From Orychophragmus violaceus (taxonomy: Eukaryota > Streptophyta > Magnoliopsida > Brassicales > Brassicaceae), in assembly GCA_030180135.1 (NCBI GenBank), contig CM058230.1, positions 26,744,067-26,808,066 of the forward strand: a DNA stretch of 64,000 nucleotides. Reading direction: 5' to 3'. Under the pieces are notes generated by a model that saw nothing but the letters and a program-made list of their open reading frames with translations, was not told the origin of the DNA and did no database searches. Positions 1 to 11,007 of the stretch are shown here, piece by piece; position 1 is the first letter of the stretch, and every line of letters starts with the position of its first letter. The translations under genes and the position numbers were made by a program.

Positions 1-299
1 TGTTTTCTAATGTATGAATGTCATAATGCTTTGAAACTATCGCAAGCCAGCATTATACTAATTTCAAAGGAGTTTAATTTAATTCTGAATAAAGTTTTTG
101 TTTTTGGAATTCGTCCTTGTTCATACATGTATTTTTATCAATATTTCGGTTTAAGAATTGGGATATATACTGTATATAAGTTAGCGCATATGAACATAAA
201 ATATAATTGATATTTTAACACATTTATCATCAAACATTAAAATCAAACCATCAAAATTCACAGCCATAACCTGCTCTCTCCTTTTATGCCCTTGGAAAG
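1..299. other. AT-rich sequence, no gene seen
   Basis: This stretch is AT-rich and holds only one short 66-codon open frame without recognisable motifs. It lies downstream of the LINE reading frame and may be LINE 3' untranslated or unrelated flanking sequence. Confidence 0.5.
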
Positions 300-480
300 T
301 AAACTTTCAACAAGGAGGTCGTATCCTAGTGATAGTATCCTTCCGCCACTGAGGTTCGAATCTTCTTGGCCATCTAACCGCATTTTAAATTTGGAAAAAT
401 TTTCAAACGCATACCCGGATGTAAGGCCTCGTGGAATTAGTTTTTGGGTATAAAAAATCCTTGGGATTCACACGGTTATA
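300..480 (+). repeat. possible tRNA-derived SINE
   Basis: Two blocks resemble a Pol III internal promoter: an A-box-like stretch near 325-339 (TCCTAGTGATAGTATCC) and a B-box-like GAGGTTCGAATC near 350-361, about 30 bp apart as in tRNA-derived SINEs. A tail ending CACGGTTATAATA follows. I see no clear target-site duplication and no poly-A end. It abuts the C-terminus of the LINE frame, so it could also be LINE 3' UTR. Confidence 0.3.
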
Positions 481-1080
481 ATAGGAGAGTGGTCGAATTG
501 CCTTAGAGCCGTTTTTGCGATCTCATCAGCTTTTCTATTCTCATCCTTGATACATATATGGAAATGCATCTAAAAAAATCTTTGACACATTGACTTTGTC
601 GTTGATGATTCCATAGCAGTCTAGGGGAGGGGGGGGGGATTTGTTGTTGTTTATGGCTTCAATTACTGTGGATGAGTCTGATGCAATTTTCAGTTTCTCC
701 ATTCTCATCTCCTTCGCATCCATCAGCGCTTCTAAGATTGTTGTTGCTTCCGCCTGCATCGGTGATACTAAATAGGTCCGGCTCAGTCCTTTCTGTCTGA
801 AAATCTGGTTGCCTTTGTTTGTAAAAATCCATCCTAATCCGGCTTTGAGGATTTCCTTTTTCCATGCTGCATATGTATGGCAGAGGATTTCATCGATTTC
901 CAATCGAGTGCATGGGTTTACTCGGCGGTCGATTCCTTTTCGATCTTCGTCTTCTCCATTATCCAATTGTGCATTTGCCCATTCCGATGCTGATTTCACT
1001 GCTGAGATAACAATTTCTTCTTCTGATTTGTCTTTGTCTTCGAATAATTTTTTTTTCTTGAGCACCATATTTCCCAGCAT
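468..1080 (-). pseudogene. LINE (non-LTR retrotransposon) ORF2, RNase H end
   Basis: This is the C-terminal RNase H-like domain that follows the reverse transcriptase in plant LINE ORF2 proteins. Visible family features are a CHTxAAWK first strand, GLGWIF, an SPMQAEATTILEAL helix and IASDSSTVIEAINNN. The first catalytic Asp, normally in a CHTDAAW-type motif, is Tyr here (CHTYAAW). The frame shifts by one base near 560-600; the last segment (DENRKADEIAKTAL) then runs to a stop at 468-470. A G-rich tract near 623-638 encodes four prolines. The N-terminal side joins in frame to the LINE sequence at 12698-12924 if Tat-1 and one TSD copy are removed, so Tat-1 split this coding region. It is non-functional. 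Confidence 0.75.
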
Positions 1081-1083
1081 AAG

Positions 1084-1649
1084 TGTGAGATCCGGGATTC
1101 ACACTAAGAATTTGTATTCGTGGATTTGGACTTTTGGATATAGAAATGGTATAGTTTCCTATGAATCAAAGACTTTATTGAGATTGATCGTCAAGATAGA
1201 ACAAACACAGTCGAAAAGAGAGTACAAAGTATGGAATCGAGCTATCTAGTCGAAGTGTTCTTAGCCTAGGTTGGAATTGTCTTTAATGAGCCGCCACTTC
1301 TTCCTTTAAATAGTCTCCACTCTGATCTCTTCGTCCTGATATTTCGGCCTCGTCGTTGTAACGATCTCCGAGATTCGTGCGGATCAGTTGAACTGACGAA
1401 GACCGAGTTGCTCTATCTCCACGTCATCCTCAGCCGAGCTCGAGCTCGATCGTCTCCGGCTTCGGCGTCGTCTGGGCCTCTCCAAGGCGCTTGCTTCGCT
1501 TGGGCCTCTCCAAGGCGCTTGCTTCGCTTGGGCCCAACAAGAGAGTTGACTCTCCCGTCTATCTTTGACTCTGGAATGGGCTCGTTATTACGGGACTTTG
1601 TCTTGTCTGTTAATGGGCCGGATTTCCTAGGGGAAATCCAGTACCAACA
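1084..1649 (-). repeat. Tat-1 3' LTR
   Basis: 566 bp, TGTGAG...CCAACA on the plus strand. It matches 12155-12692 except for two substitutions and an extra copy of a 28-bp unit (1474-1501 and 1502-1529; single in the other LTR). Confidence 0.92.
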
Positions 1650-2106
1650 ATAGCCCCCCAGCCCATTGAATTCGAGAAGTCGGGGTTAATGGGCGGTGGA
1701 CATTCTCGGGAAGAGGTGCATGCTTTGGATGCGACGAATCCAATGATTCTTTTCTTCCCATTCATAGATCTTATATCGACGGTTGAGATCGCACGGGACC
1801 AAAGGATCACAACTTCCTCGATCTTTTTTCGTGATTATTTACAAATTTCAAATCGAGCGGTTGGGATTGTGGGATACCAAAAATCCCACAGATCTCGAGC
1901 ACGAGGTAGTTTAAAAGGGGAAGTTACCCAGCACGATTCCCATTACTGCTCACACTGCGAATCGTCAAGGTAACTTCCTCTCCTCCATTATATCCTCTTC
2001 TTGCCTCTTGCTCATATTCTCTTTTTCGTTGTTTCGAGATTTCCTCTCTCTAGAGATTTCGTTTTCCCTCTTTCTTTGAAGGGAACTTTTGATATTCCGA
2101 ACTATC
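1650..2106. other. Tat-1 polypurine tract and leader of the antisense gene
   Basis: On the minus strand a purine run (ATGGGCTGGGGGGCTAT, complement of 1650-1666) abuts the 3' LTR and fits the plus-strand primer. The rest is non-coding and precedes the plus-strand antisense gene. A TATA-like ATTATATCC near 1987 and a pyrimidine-rich tract before the ATG at 2107 suggest a promoter and 5' UTR for that gene; this is inferred only. Confidence 0.5.
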
Positions 2107-4554
2107 ATGGTTCGAAAGAGTACAGCCAGGGTTAGTCCTTCTATAGCGGCTGGTCCGGTTGGTCCTTATCCTCCGTCCAGTTTGACTGTTGACCAAATAC
2201 GGAAATTGCGGACGAAGTGCCAGATTCCGTCGGAGGTGGAGATTCTTATCCCATCGCCGGACATGTCTCCGGAAACTGTCGTCGAAGGCCATTGTTGCGC
2301 TTCTTATACCTATTTCGATAAATGCGGATTGTTTTTTCCAATCCCTCGCATTATCTAATGGGTTTTAGCTCAGCTCCAGCTGGCCTTTCACCAGATGACT
2401 CCGAATTTCGTTCGGTATGTCGTCGGGCTCGGGGTTAGAGCTGTCGAGGAAGGCATCAATTTTGGAGTCGAGGAATTGATGAGGGTTTGTTCGGTAAAAC
2501 ATAACACTCGTTTTCCCGGAACTTACTACCTCTCTTATCGCCATGGGAAGGTCCTTGATGAGATCCCGACGAGGGATGTGTGGAAGAGTAAATACTTCTA
2601 CTTCAGGGTCAACCATCACTCGGTCGAGGATTTTGATTACTCGGTTATCCCGACGAGATGGGCGGCTAACGTTGGTCAGCTTATAGGGCTTATTAGTTTC
2701 CCTAATTTCCGCGGCGTCTTTTATTGATACCGAGCTGTTTGCTAATGACCTTTTTGGTTCCATTGCAGAGACTCCTGAATCATTACCTTTGGACTCGACT
2801 ACATCGAGTTTGATAGCTCACCTACGGAGAGGAGATATTCGTTGGTGTAACTTCACGGATCAGCGAATCCGAGCCGCTTTAGGTCCTGCTGCTCGACAAC
2901 CTCCTCTATACCAACCTCGTCTTTTGCGAGACGAATCACACCTCCTTCGCCAGCCTGCTTTGACTCGAGTCGTTCAGGCTCCGCTTCGGATTATCGAGCG
3001 GACTGAAGAAAGTAAGTGTTCCGGTTAGTCTTTCTGCGGGGGTCATCGCGCGTTATGCCCTTTGTTTGCCGGGCTGACCTGAATCCGTTTCATTTGCAGA
3101 TCGACCTGTTTCGGACGATAGTTCTACTGCAAGCACCCCTTCTCTTGAAAAGATGTCGCGAAGATCTAGCAGCCGTTGGAACGGGAAAGATCCCGTTGAT
3201 TTGGCAAAGAAAATGAAGGCTGGCGACTTGAGCAACGCCCTTCTTTTTGCCATGGACGAGGGGCCTCCTCCTCCTCCTTCGATCCCTCCTCCTAACCCTG
3301 TTCGGGTTTCTCCCATGGTTGCAGGATCCAGAAAGGCAGACGTGGAGGCGGAGGATTTACCTCCTATTCCGGCCAGTGAGGAGCCGGTTCGGGCCCCGTT
3401 TGAAGAGCCTGCCTTGCGCAACTCTCGGTCGAATGGTTCGAGAGGGTCGAACGGCCGGAGTCGAGGCGGTCTTCCTCCGACGGCGAAGCTTCGAAGGACT
3501 GACGCAGAGGTGAGCTCGAGAAGATCGGGCCAGAGTGTTGAGGCGAGGCCTGCTTCCTCTGGGTCTTTCAACTGGCGCTTTAGGCACCAGAAGGAATGCC
3601 CGATTGCGGACGACCCAACGGGTGTTGCCTATCTGCTAAGGCATTTTAAGCCGGCAGGTGTTCAGCTCCCGGCCGTCGGGGATATGGCTCTTGGTGGTAC
3701 TTATACCGAGATGATGGCGGCTTGTGGGAAGGTAATGATTTCTTCCTTTCGTTTTGTTTCGTGCTTAACTTTCTTCACACATTTCTTCTTTCTTTTGTAG
3801 GCCTTGGAGGCTGCGAATAGGTTCGTGGCTAGGGCCGAGCGCGAGCTGCGAGAGATACCGCAGGTGAGCGAGCTCGACACCGTTAAGAAAACGGTCAGCG
3901 ACCTGAAAGCGCAGCTGCAGGGGGCCTTGGCTCGGGAAGAGGAGCTAAGGAAGAAGGCGGGCGGCCTGGATGGGGAGTTACAGGGCGCTCTGGCTCGGGT
4001 TTCGGTTGCGGACGTGCGGGCTGCGCATGCCAGGCTCATCTGGATAAGGTTCTCGCCGACCGAGAGTTTGTGTTAAGATGGCAGCCCATGAGGCGAGAAA
4101 AGGGCTAAACGGTGAATATCTTAAGATTCTCGAGGGGATCGCAGCAAAAGAGAGCCGGAGGAAGGTCGCCGTGAGCGCTGAGATGAAGCTCCAGGAGGCC
4201 TTGGCTAACATCGCGCTTATCGCCGAGTTCGCCTCTGGTGAACTGGACTTGACCAAGGAGGTGATGGATTTGGCCGAGAAGAAAAGATTGGCCACGGAGG
4301 AGATGGACGCTGCGGCGGTGTCGGACTTCAGTATCAGCAAGCTAAATTTGCCGGTGATGTCGGACGACTCTGTGATCCTTGCGCGCCCTTTAAGCCAGGC
4401 GGCTGCTCGCCTTGATCAGTATGGGTCGAACCTCCCGACCGGAGTTAATTCGCGAGTTAGCGATGAAGTCGAGGGTCGACTCGAGGAGGACAGGGCGACC
4501 GATGGTCAGACAGGGGATCGAGACGAGGCTTCCTCTCCTTCCAAGCAGTTTTAG
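2107..4554 (+). pseudogene. Tat-1 antisense four-exon gene (gypsy-type transposon domain, Transposase_28-like)
   Basis: This plus-strand gene lies opposite to gag-pol. Exons by GT-AG junctions and comparison with Tat-2: 2107-2674, 2769-3011, 3100-3731, 3801-4554. Phases fit (1, 1, 0). Exon 1 carries the domain called putative gypsy-type transposon: SYTYFDKCGLFF, QLQLAFHQMTPNFVRYVVG, FGVEELMRVCSVKHN, GTYYLS. Exon 3 is Pro/Ser/Arg-rich; exon 4 is charged and coiled-coil-like, ending ASSPSKQF. The function is unknown. Breaks: TAA at 2356-2358 in exon 1 and two one-base deletions near 4040-4075. Restoring those bases gives 733 codons. The coding strand, start and introns agree with the second copy, so this is a real gene model, although degraded here. 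Confidence 0.75.
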
Positions 4555-5152
4555 TCCTTTTTATCTGTTTCCGCCCGAGGGGGCTTTTTAATTCAGTCTT
4601 TTTGTTGCCCGAGGGGGCTTTTAATTTCTTTTTCAGACTTTGGTTGCCCAAGGGGGCTTTAATTGTTCGAACTCGAGGACATCATGTCCTCCCCTTTTTT
4701 TTTATGAACTGCTTTTAAAATCTTTCATGCCTTAGCATAGATTTTTTGTGTTTTTATGCCTTAACATAAAATTTGAGCCGTTGCGGCGATTCGAACTTCT
4801 CCAGGGGAATCGATCGGACAACTTATTTTGAGTTGCCTTAGGTAGTTCTTTATGAACCTTAACTCACTCATATTTGAGCTCGAGCTTTCTGCTAGGAATA
4901 GTCTGGAGCGCGACTACTTCGTGATGTAGGATTCAGGCTTAATCGCTGAAGAGAAGTATTAAGTATGAAAACGAATCGAAGTAAACTTACAAAGATCCGA
5001 CTTGGAGTACGTAGAGGTCGCATGCTTGATTAGCTGTCTTGACCTAGTTATTTTGCTTAAGGGGTGGGGCGGCCCCCCGATTCTTTTAATCCATATGAGG
5101 CTTTGGAAGAATTGTATATTTTTTGGAGAGATTATTCTGAATCTCTTTCTTT
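4555..5152. other. Tat-1 non-coding spacer with a short tandem motif
   Basis: No gene is seen. Three degenerate copies of a GCCCGAGGGGGCTTTTTAAT-like motif lie at about 4573-4662, and ATGCCTTAGCATA / ATGCCTTAACATA at 4727-4770. Tat-2 has the same motifs at 31888-32075, so they belong to the element's 3' region. Confidence 0.55.
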
Positions 5153-5322
5153 GGGACGATCATTTCAGTTCGTTCGAAGCGGGAGGACCGTTCTAGGTCG
5201 CTTGTTTTTTGGGACGATCATTTCAGTTCGTTCGAAGCGGGAGGACCGTTCTAGGTCGCTTGTTTTTTGGGACGATCATTTCAGTTCGTTCGAAGCGGGA
5301 GGACCGTTCTAGGTCGCTTGTT
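5153..5322. repeat. 58-bp minisatellite, about 2.9 copies (Tat-1)
   Basis: A 58-bp unit beginning GGGACGATCATTTCAGTTCG starts at 5153, 5211 and 5269 with near-perfect copies, then ends. It lies between integrase and the antisense gene, a region that often carries tandem repeats in Tat elements. Confidence 0.9.
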
Positions 5323-5640
5323 TGAGGAGATAATTTCATATCACTTTGAAGAGATAATTTCATATCGTCTTGTTATCTGGAAGAGGCCATTTCAGGTCAC
5401 TTGGGAAGGATAATTTCATATCGCTTTGACTTAGAAGAGATAATTTCATATCTTTCGTTTCGGGAAGGGATAATTTCATATCACTTGTTTTGGGAGTGAT
5501 AATTTCATATCGCTTTGCTTATAGAAGAGATAATTTCATATCGCTTTGGTTTAGAAGAGATATTTTCATATCACTTTGCTATTGGAAGAGATAGTTTCAT
5601 ATCACTTTGGTCGTTGGAAGAGATAATTTCATATCAACGT
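5323..5640. repeat. degenerate minisatellite of about 30 bp (Tat-1)
   Basis: About ten variable units share a core GAGATAATTTCATATCAC with linkers of 8-15 bp. Some units switch to a CCATTTCAGGTCACTTG variant, which relates this array to the adjacent 58-bp repeat. Tat-2 has a shorter related array near 32460-32620. Confidence 0.85.
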
Positions 5641-5839
5641 AATGGCTCTAACAGGAAGAGACGTTTGATTAGAAGACTTATTTTGATTTCACAAAGATAA
5701 GCTGGTATGACTTCGTCAGAAGTTGTCGAGCTCGGTGAGAGCTTTGTGTTTGGAGGGTGGCTGTGCTCGAAGTCGAGCTGCCTACGTACCCTTTTTAGGG
5801 GATCAAGCCATTTCGTAGTTCGATTATATTGATGTACTC

Positions 5840-7003
5840 CTAGTGGAAATACTTTTTGAGGTTGATGATGTTCCAAGGTCGTAGTTTGGGCTTCTGGGTT
5901 TCCACCGACTTGAGTCGGTAGACCCCGTCCTTTACGATGTCGGTGACCTGGTAAGGACCTTCCCACTTCGCTCCTAATTTGCCAGCGTGTTCTTCCTTTT
6001 TATGGTCGAACACTTTCCGTAAGACGAGCTCTCCTACTTGAAACCTCCGAGTTTTGATTCGGGAATCATAGTAGCGAGCCGCGGCTTGTTGGTAATTCTG
6101 GAGTCGAGCTAATGCGAGGTTCCTTCTTTCGTCGACGAGGTCGAGCTCGTCAGTTATCATCTTGTTGTTAAGTTCCTCTTGTCGCGGGCATTCTTCTTTG
6201 CGAATGCTTGACACGAGAATTTCAGCTGGTACTACCGCCTCGATTCCGTAAGCTAGCGAGAAGGGAGTCTCGCCAGTGGATTTGCGGGGGGTAGTCCGGT
6301 AGGCCCAGAGTACGGCTGGGAGTTCGTCACTCCAGGTTGTTTTGCACTCGTTGAGCCTTTTCTTGAGGCCGTTCATAATCGCTTTGTTAGCTGCTTCTGC
6401 TAGCCCGTTCCCTTGGGGGTAGCGTGGCGTTGAGTAAGTCAGCTTTTTGTTCCAAGTTCTGCAGAACTCTTTGAACGTGTTTGATATGAACTGAGATCCG
6501 TTATCCGTGACGATCTCGTGGGGTAGTCCGTGTCTGCAAACGATGTTTCGCCAGACGAACTCCTTGACGTGAACGTCCTTAATTTTCTGGTATGACTCTG
6601 CTTCGATCCACTTGGTGAAGTAGTCTGTCATCACCAATAGATGTGTGGCTTTCTTTTTGCCAGATGGGACCAGCGATCCGACGATGTCCATTCCCCACCG
6701 CATGAATGGGTACGGTGATGAGATAGAGGAGAGTTTCTCCGACGCTTGGTGGATAATTGGGGCATGCTTTTGGCATTTATCGCACTTGTTGGAGAAAGAT
6801 TCACATTCGGTGGCCATTGTAGGCCAATAGTAGCCTTGCCTTTTGATTCGCACGGCCAATGCTCGTCCTCCGGAATGGCTTCCGTAGGATCCGTCATGTG
6901 TTTGTGTAATCACGGCTGCGGCTTGCTTTTTGTCAAGGCATTTAAGGTAAGGTCCGGAGAGGCTCCTTTTAAAGAGCTCTCCTTGTGTGACACAGTACCT
7001 CAC
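5840..7003 (-). pseudogene. Tat-1 integrase
   Basis: An open 387-codon frame covers integrase, which inserts the cDNA into the genome. Numbered from the first Met of the frame, the zinc domain shows H36, H43, C74 and C77. The catalytic triad is D106 (MDIVG), D167 (VTDNG) and E203 (GLAEA), with 35 residues between the last two (DD35E). The C-terminal part contains GELVLRKVF and KWEGPYQV, the Ty3 GPY/F-type module. It is probably not a separate gene: the upstream RNase H frame is read in another phase and shifts within about 7200-7260, so integrase is now cut from pol. The catalytic residues are intact. Confidence 0.85.
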
Positions 7004-8418
7004 ACTTTGTATTTTAAGTTTCCGCGCCTCCCATTTGCCATCGGGAACTGCGCCGTTTGTGATGTATCGAATGATCGGAGTTCTCCAATCTTCGCCATTG
7101 TTAAACTCAGGCCCCTGACTAGTGGATGCGGTTTGAATTGGTCCGTCGGGGACGTTCGCGACGTATATGGTGTTTCTAGGATCAAGATCATCATCAATTT
7201 CGATGATGTCGCTATTAGTGTCTCCGGGACATTTTTGCGTTTGACATCGTTTTTCACAGCGCGCCCGTCCTCTTTCAAGGACAGAGCTTTGAGAGCTATG
7301 TCGATGCTTGGTTTTTCTATCCCTTCGACTGGTATGATTCTTTTGAGGTTAGGATCTGATGTCGATGCTAATGCGGCTAGCGCATCGGCTGCAGTGTTTT
7401 CACCTCGTGGGATTCGTGTTAGATCGAAGAATTCGATCTGTTCGGCCAATGCATGGACTACCCGTAGGTATGCTTCCATTCGTTCGTCTTTGGCCTCATA
7501 GTCGCCATGATATTGGCTTGTGACCAGTTGGGAATCGCTGAAGGCATTTACTTCTCGGGCTCCTATTGCTATCGCAAGTCTAAGCCCGACTATCAGCGCT
7601 TCGTATTCTGCCTCGTTATTCGATGCGGCGAAGCCCAATCTAAACGATTGTTCTAATACTTCACCCGTTGGGGAGACTAATTTCACTCCGACTCCGGACC
7701 CTTGTCTTGAGGAAGCTCCATCGACGTAGAGTTTCCATTTTTGGGCCGAAGTCGGGTCGAGTTCTATAGTCGGAGGGATCTCGATTTTGAAATCTGCCAG
7801 TACTTGTGCTTTTAGGCATGTTCGAGCTTTGTATTCAATGTCGTACTCGCTGAGTTCGATAGCCCATTTGACCAATCGACCTGATTGGCTTGGACTGTGA
7901 AGGATGGTTCTCAGTGGCTGAGAGGTCATCACTATTATCAAGTGCGATTGAAAATACGGTCGGAGTTTCCGAGCCGATGTTACTAGCGCTAAGGCGAGCT
8001 TTTCCATGGCAGGGTATCCGGTTTCAGCATCGATCAAGGTCTTACTGATGTAATACACCGGCCGTTGTTCGTTCTGTTCTTCGCGAACCAGGACTCCACT
8101 TACTGCTGCCGTCGAGACAGCTAAGTAGAGATAAAGGGGTTCTCCTTCTACTGGTTTCGCCAGTATGGGTGGTTCGCTTAAGTAAGTTTTGAGCTGAGTG
8201 AATGCCTCTTCACACTTTTCGTCCCAAAGGAACTTTTTGTTTGCTTTGAGCAAGTGATAGAAGGGTAGACATTTATCAGTCGACCTCGAGATGAAGCGAT
8301 TCAGAGCAGCTATTTTTCCGGTTAGGCGCTGGACTTCTCACGTTGTTCTGGGAGATTTCATCTCTATGAACGTTGCGATCTGTTTGGGGTTCGCTTCGAT
8401 CCCTCTTTCGGTTACTAA
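7000..8418 (-). pseudogene. Tat-1 RNase H plus second (archaeal-type) RNase H
   Basis: The region follows RT in the same frame after a stop at 8419-8421, with another in-frame TGA near 8338. From about 8253 the classic Ty3 RNase H reads KCEEAFTQLKTYLSEPPIL, PVYYISKTL and YPAMEKLALAL, with its first Asp replaced (LYLYLAVS). A second RNase H follows: YVDGASSRQGSGVGV, SNNEAEYEALIVGLRLA, FSDSQLV, RGENTAADALA, giving the D, E, D, D set. This duplicated RNase H is a diagnostic trait of the Tat clade. The frame leaves the coding phase before integrase and stops at 7000-7002. Confidence 0.85.
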
Positions 8419-9309
8419 TTAACCGAGGAACTCTCCTGAAGGGACCCCGAAGGTACATTTAGCTGGGTTGAGTTTCATCCCATACTTATTGAGAATGGTA
8501 AAGCACTCTTTTAGTTGGGGAATGTGATCCTCGTACCTAGAAGATTTTACTAGCATATCATCGATGTAGACCTCCATGGTTTTGCCTAGGAGTCCTGAGA
8601 ACATCTTGTTGACGAGGCGCTGGTAAGTTGCTCCTGCGTTTTTTAGTCCGAAGGGCATGACTTTGTAGCAGTACGTGCCTCGATCAGTTATGAACGAGGT
8701 CTTTTCTTGGTCTTCGGGGTTCATCAATGTTTGATTGTACCCTGAGAACGCATCCATAAAGGATAGCAGCTGATGTCCAGCGGTGGCCTCGACCAGTCGG
8801 TCGATGTGCGGGAGTGGGAAGTTGTCCTTTGGACATGCTTTGTTGAGATCCGTGAAGTCTACGCAGACCCTCCACTTTCCGTTCTTTTTCTTAACCACCA
8901 CGGGGTTTGCGAGCCAGTCGGGGTACTCGACCTCTCTGATCGATCCGATTTTCAATAACCGATCGACCTCGTCATTGACGGCTTTGGCCCGTTCAGGGCC
9001 TAGTTTTCGACGTTTCTGTCTTACCGGTTTGTAGGTTGGGTCGACATTCAGCTCGTGGCTGGTTACGTCGATGTTTATCCCTTTCATGTCTGCTGAAGAC
9101 CATGCGAAGGAGTCGACGTTCTTTTTGAGAAAAGAGACTAGTTCGTTCTTGACTGGCTCTGATAGGTCGATTCCTATGCCAACGAGTCTTTCGGGATGAG
9201 CCTCGTCTATGCAGACCTGAGTCGTGAGGTCCTTTGGGGGTCCTATTTGACTGGGGTCGTTCGACCTTTTGGTCTGCATGGTGGCGAGCTCGTCCTCTTT
9301 CTGTAATTG
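8419..9309 (-). pseudogene. Tat-1 reverse transcriptase
   Basis: RT copies the element RNA into DNA. The 286-codon frame from 9279 shows the RT blocks in order: YPDWLANPVVVKKKNGKWR, DFTDLNKACPKDNFPLP, SFMDAFSGYNQ with catalytic D176, MPFGLKNAGATYQR (208-221) and the YIDD active site at 238-241. It is in phase with the gag-protease frame upstream, separated only by a stop at 9310-9312, and with the RNase H frame downstream, separated by a stop at 8419-8421. The motifs are intact, so inactivation is by stops only. Confidence 0.88.
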
Positions 9310-11007
9310 CTACGTAGGGGATTTCTCGATCTGTTTGAACCCGTTCATGTAGCAATGGCGGGAAATCTTTTGACTTCCGTAAATGGTTTTGATCCCTTTG
9401 GGTGTCGGGAACTTTAAGAATTGGTGGTAGGTCGATGGTACCGCTTTCATGTCGTATATCCATGGTCGACCTAGGTCTGCGTTATAGGGAGCTGGCCGAT
9501 CTACTATGACGAACTCTGTCATTCTCCGAACTCCTCCAGCGATTACTGGGGCGAAGACAGAGCCCATCGAGTATGTCGTTTCGCCAGCAAAACCTACTAG
9601 TGGCGTCTTTTCTTCTACAACCTCGGAATCGTTGAAGTCCATCTTTTTGAACGCGTCGTAAAAGAGGACATCTACCAAACTTCCTGTGTCAATCATTATC
9701 CTTGAGAGTTCGACATCTCCCACTACTAAACAAACGAGGAGAGCGTCGTCGTGTGGTTTGTCGAGATTATTTGTCTCGCTCTCGTGGAAAATGATCTCGT
9801 GGTCTGGACCCAACATTGGGGTCTTTCCCCCTCTGTCGGTCTCGACTCTTCTTTGAAGAGCTTTGATCGAATTGACCGAGTCGCGGCAAAGCTTGGAGCC
9901 ACCGAAGATGAAGTCGATTCGTTTAGGGGGTATAGCCCGTACACTCCCCCCGAAGAGACGAGGGAGATTGATTCTTGAGCGTAAACTTTTGGCAGGAGCC
10001 GGAGGCGGGGATAGTGCCGAACCTCCCGGAGTACCGCTCAGGTTAAGCTCGCCGAGGATGAACTCGACTCGCTTCCGCGACCCTTGAGGGAGTGTTTCGG
10101 GAGATTCCGGCTCCTTTGACCGTTCTCGTTTGTTTTGAGAGTGCTTTTTAGAGTTCGACTCCTTGGTCTGTTTATTTTCCTTTTTGTCGGACAGAGTTTC
10201 CTCCTCGACCTCGGAGTGTTTTTTGCTTTCGGACTCTTGTTTTTGAGCTTCTGCTTTAGCTCGAGTATAGCAGTCCTCGGTCGAGTGCCCTCTCTTATTG
10301 TGGAAATCGCAGAATTTTTCCTTGTCGAACTCGAATTTCTTCGAGCTCTTTGGGCTCTCGACCGCGTTGACGTTCCCTGACTTACGGGAATCCTTTTTCG
10401 AGTTTGAATTCTGTGGACCCGATGGGTTCCTTTCTTTCCAGTGTTTTTCCCTGAGGGCCGTGGTTTCGTCCTCGAGGCGAGCAAAGGCCGATGCGCGATG
10501 GAGGGCGTCATCGAGCGTTTGAGGTTCGCGGACTGTAATTTCCTCGCGGAATCTGGTTGAGAACCATAGTCCTCGTCTTAATGCTTCTATAGCTACCTCA
10601 TCTCGTGGGTTCGCGATTTTGGATTTTATTTCCTTAAATCGGTCGATGTACGAGCGAAGTGTTTCGTAGGGTTTTTGAGAGACGCCAAATAAGGCTGCCT
10701 CGGTAGTCTTTTCCTCGATGAAAACGGAGTATTGTTTGAGGAAAGCCGTCATGAACTGGGTGAAGTTGTCATTGGACCTTTCTTCCAGTCCGGCAAACCA
10801 TTCTAGGGCAGAACCTGATAGGTTTTCCGCGAAGAGCCTGCAGAAGGCTGGCTCCCTCTCCTCATCGGTAAGGTACACCCTTGCCATTGCTAGTCGGAAT
10901 GCCCTGATGTGGGCTTTCGGGTTTGATTTCCCAGAGAATTCTGGAAACTTAGTTTTCTTGATCTCTCGGATTCTTGCAAACGCAATCCGATCTGTGACGG
11001 CGTTTGT
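9310..11007 (-). pseudogene. Tat-1 gag core and aspartic protease
   Basis: A 525-codon open frame from 10887 extends upstream in phase to about 11007. It starts in the retrotransposon gag core (RIREIKKTKFPEFSG, AFCRLFAENLSGSALEWF, SYIDRFKEIKSKI). A zinc knuckle follows with C193, H196, H201 and C206 (a CX2HX4HX4C variant). Lys/Glu/Ser-rich linkers lead to the protease, with IDTG at 399-402 and GFAGE. Gag forms the particle; the protease cleaves the polyprotein. A one-base deletion near 11007, seen by comparison with Tat-2 at 53900-53915, separates it from the gag N-terminus, and a stop at 9310 precedes RT. Confidence 0.85.

Noticed and set aside
325..361. A tRNA gene
   Set aside because: A- and B-box-like blocks are present but no cloverleaf arms can be drawn around them; kept only as a weak SINE candidate.
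2107..4554. A host gene next to a transposon
   Set aside because: The same four-exon gene occurs at the same place in Tat-2, in antisense to its pol, so it belongs to the element.
4457..4651. Short open frames such as this one scattered over gag-pol and spacer regions
   Set aside because: Most are shadows of the element genes on the opposite strand or in other frames, without motifs.
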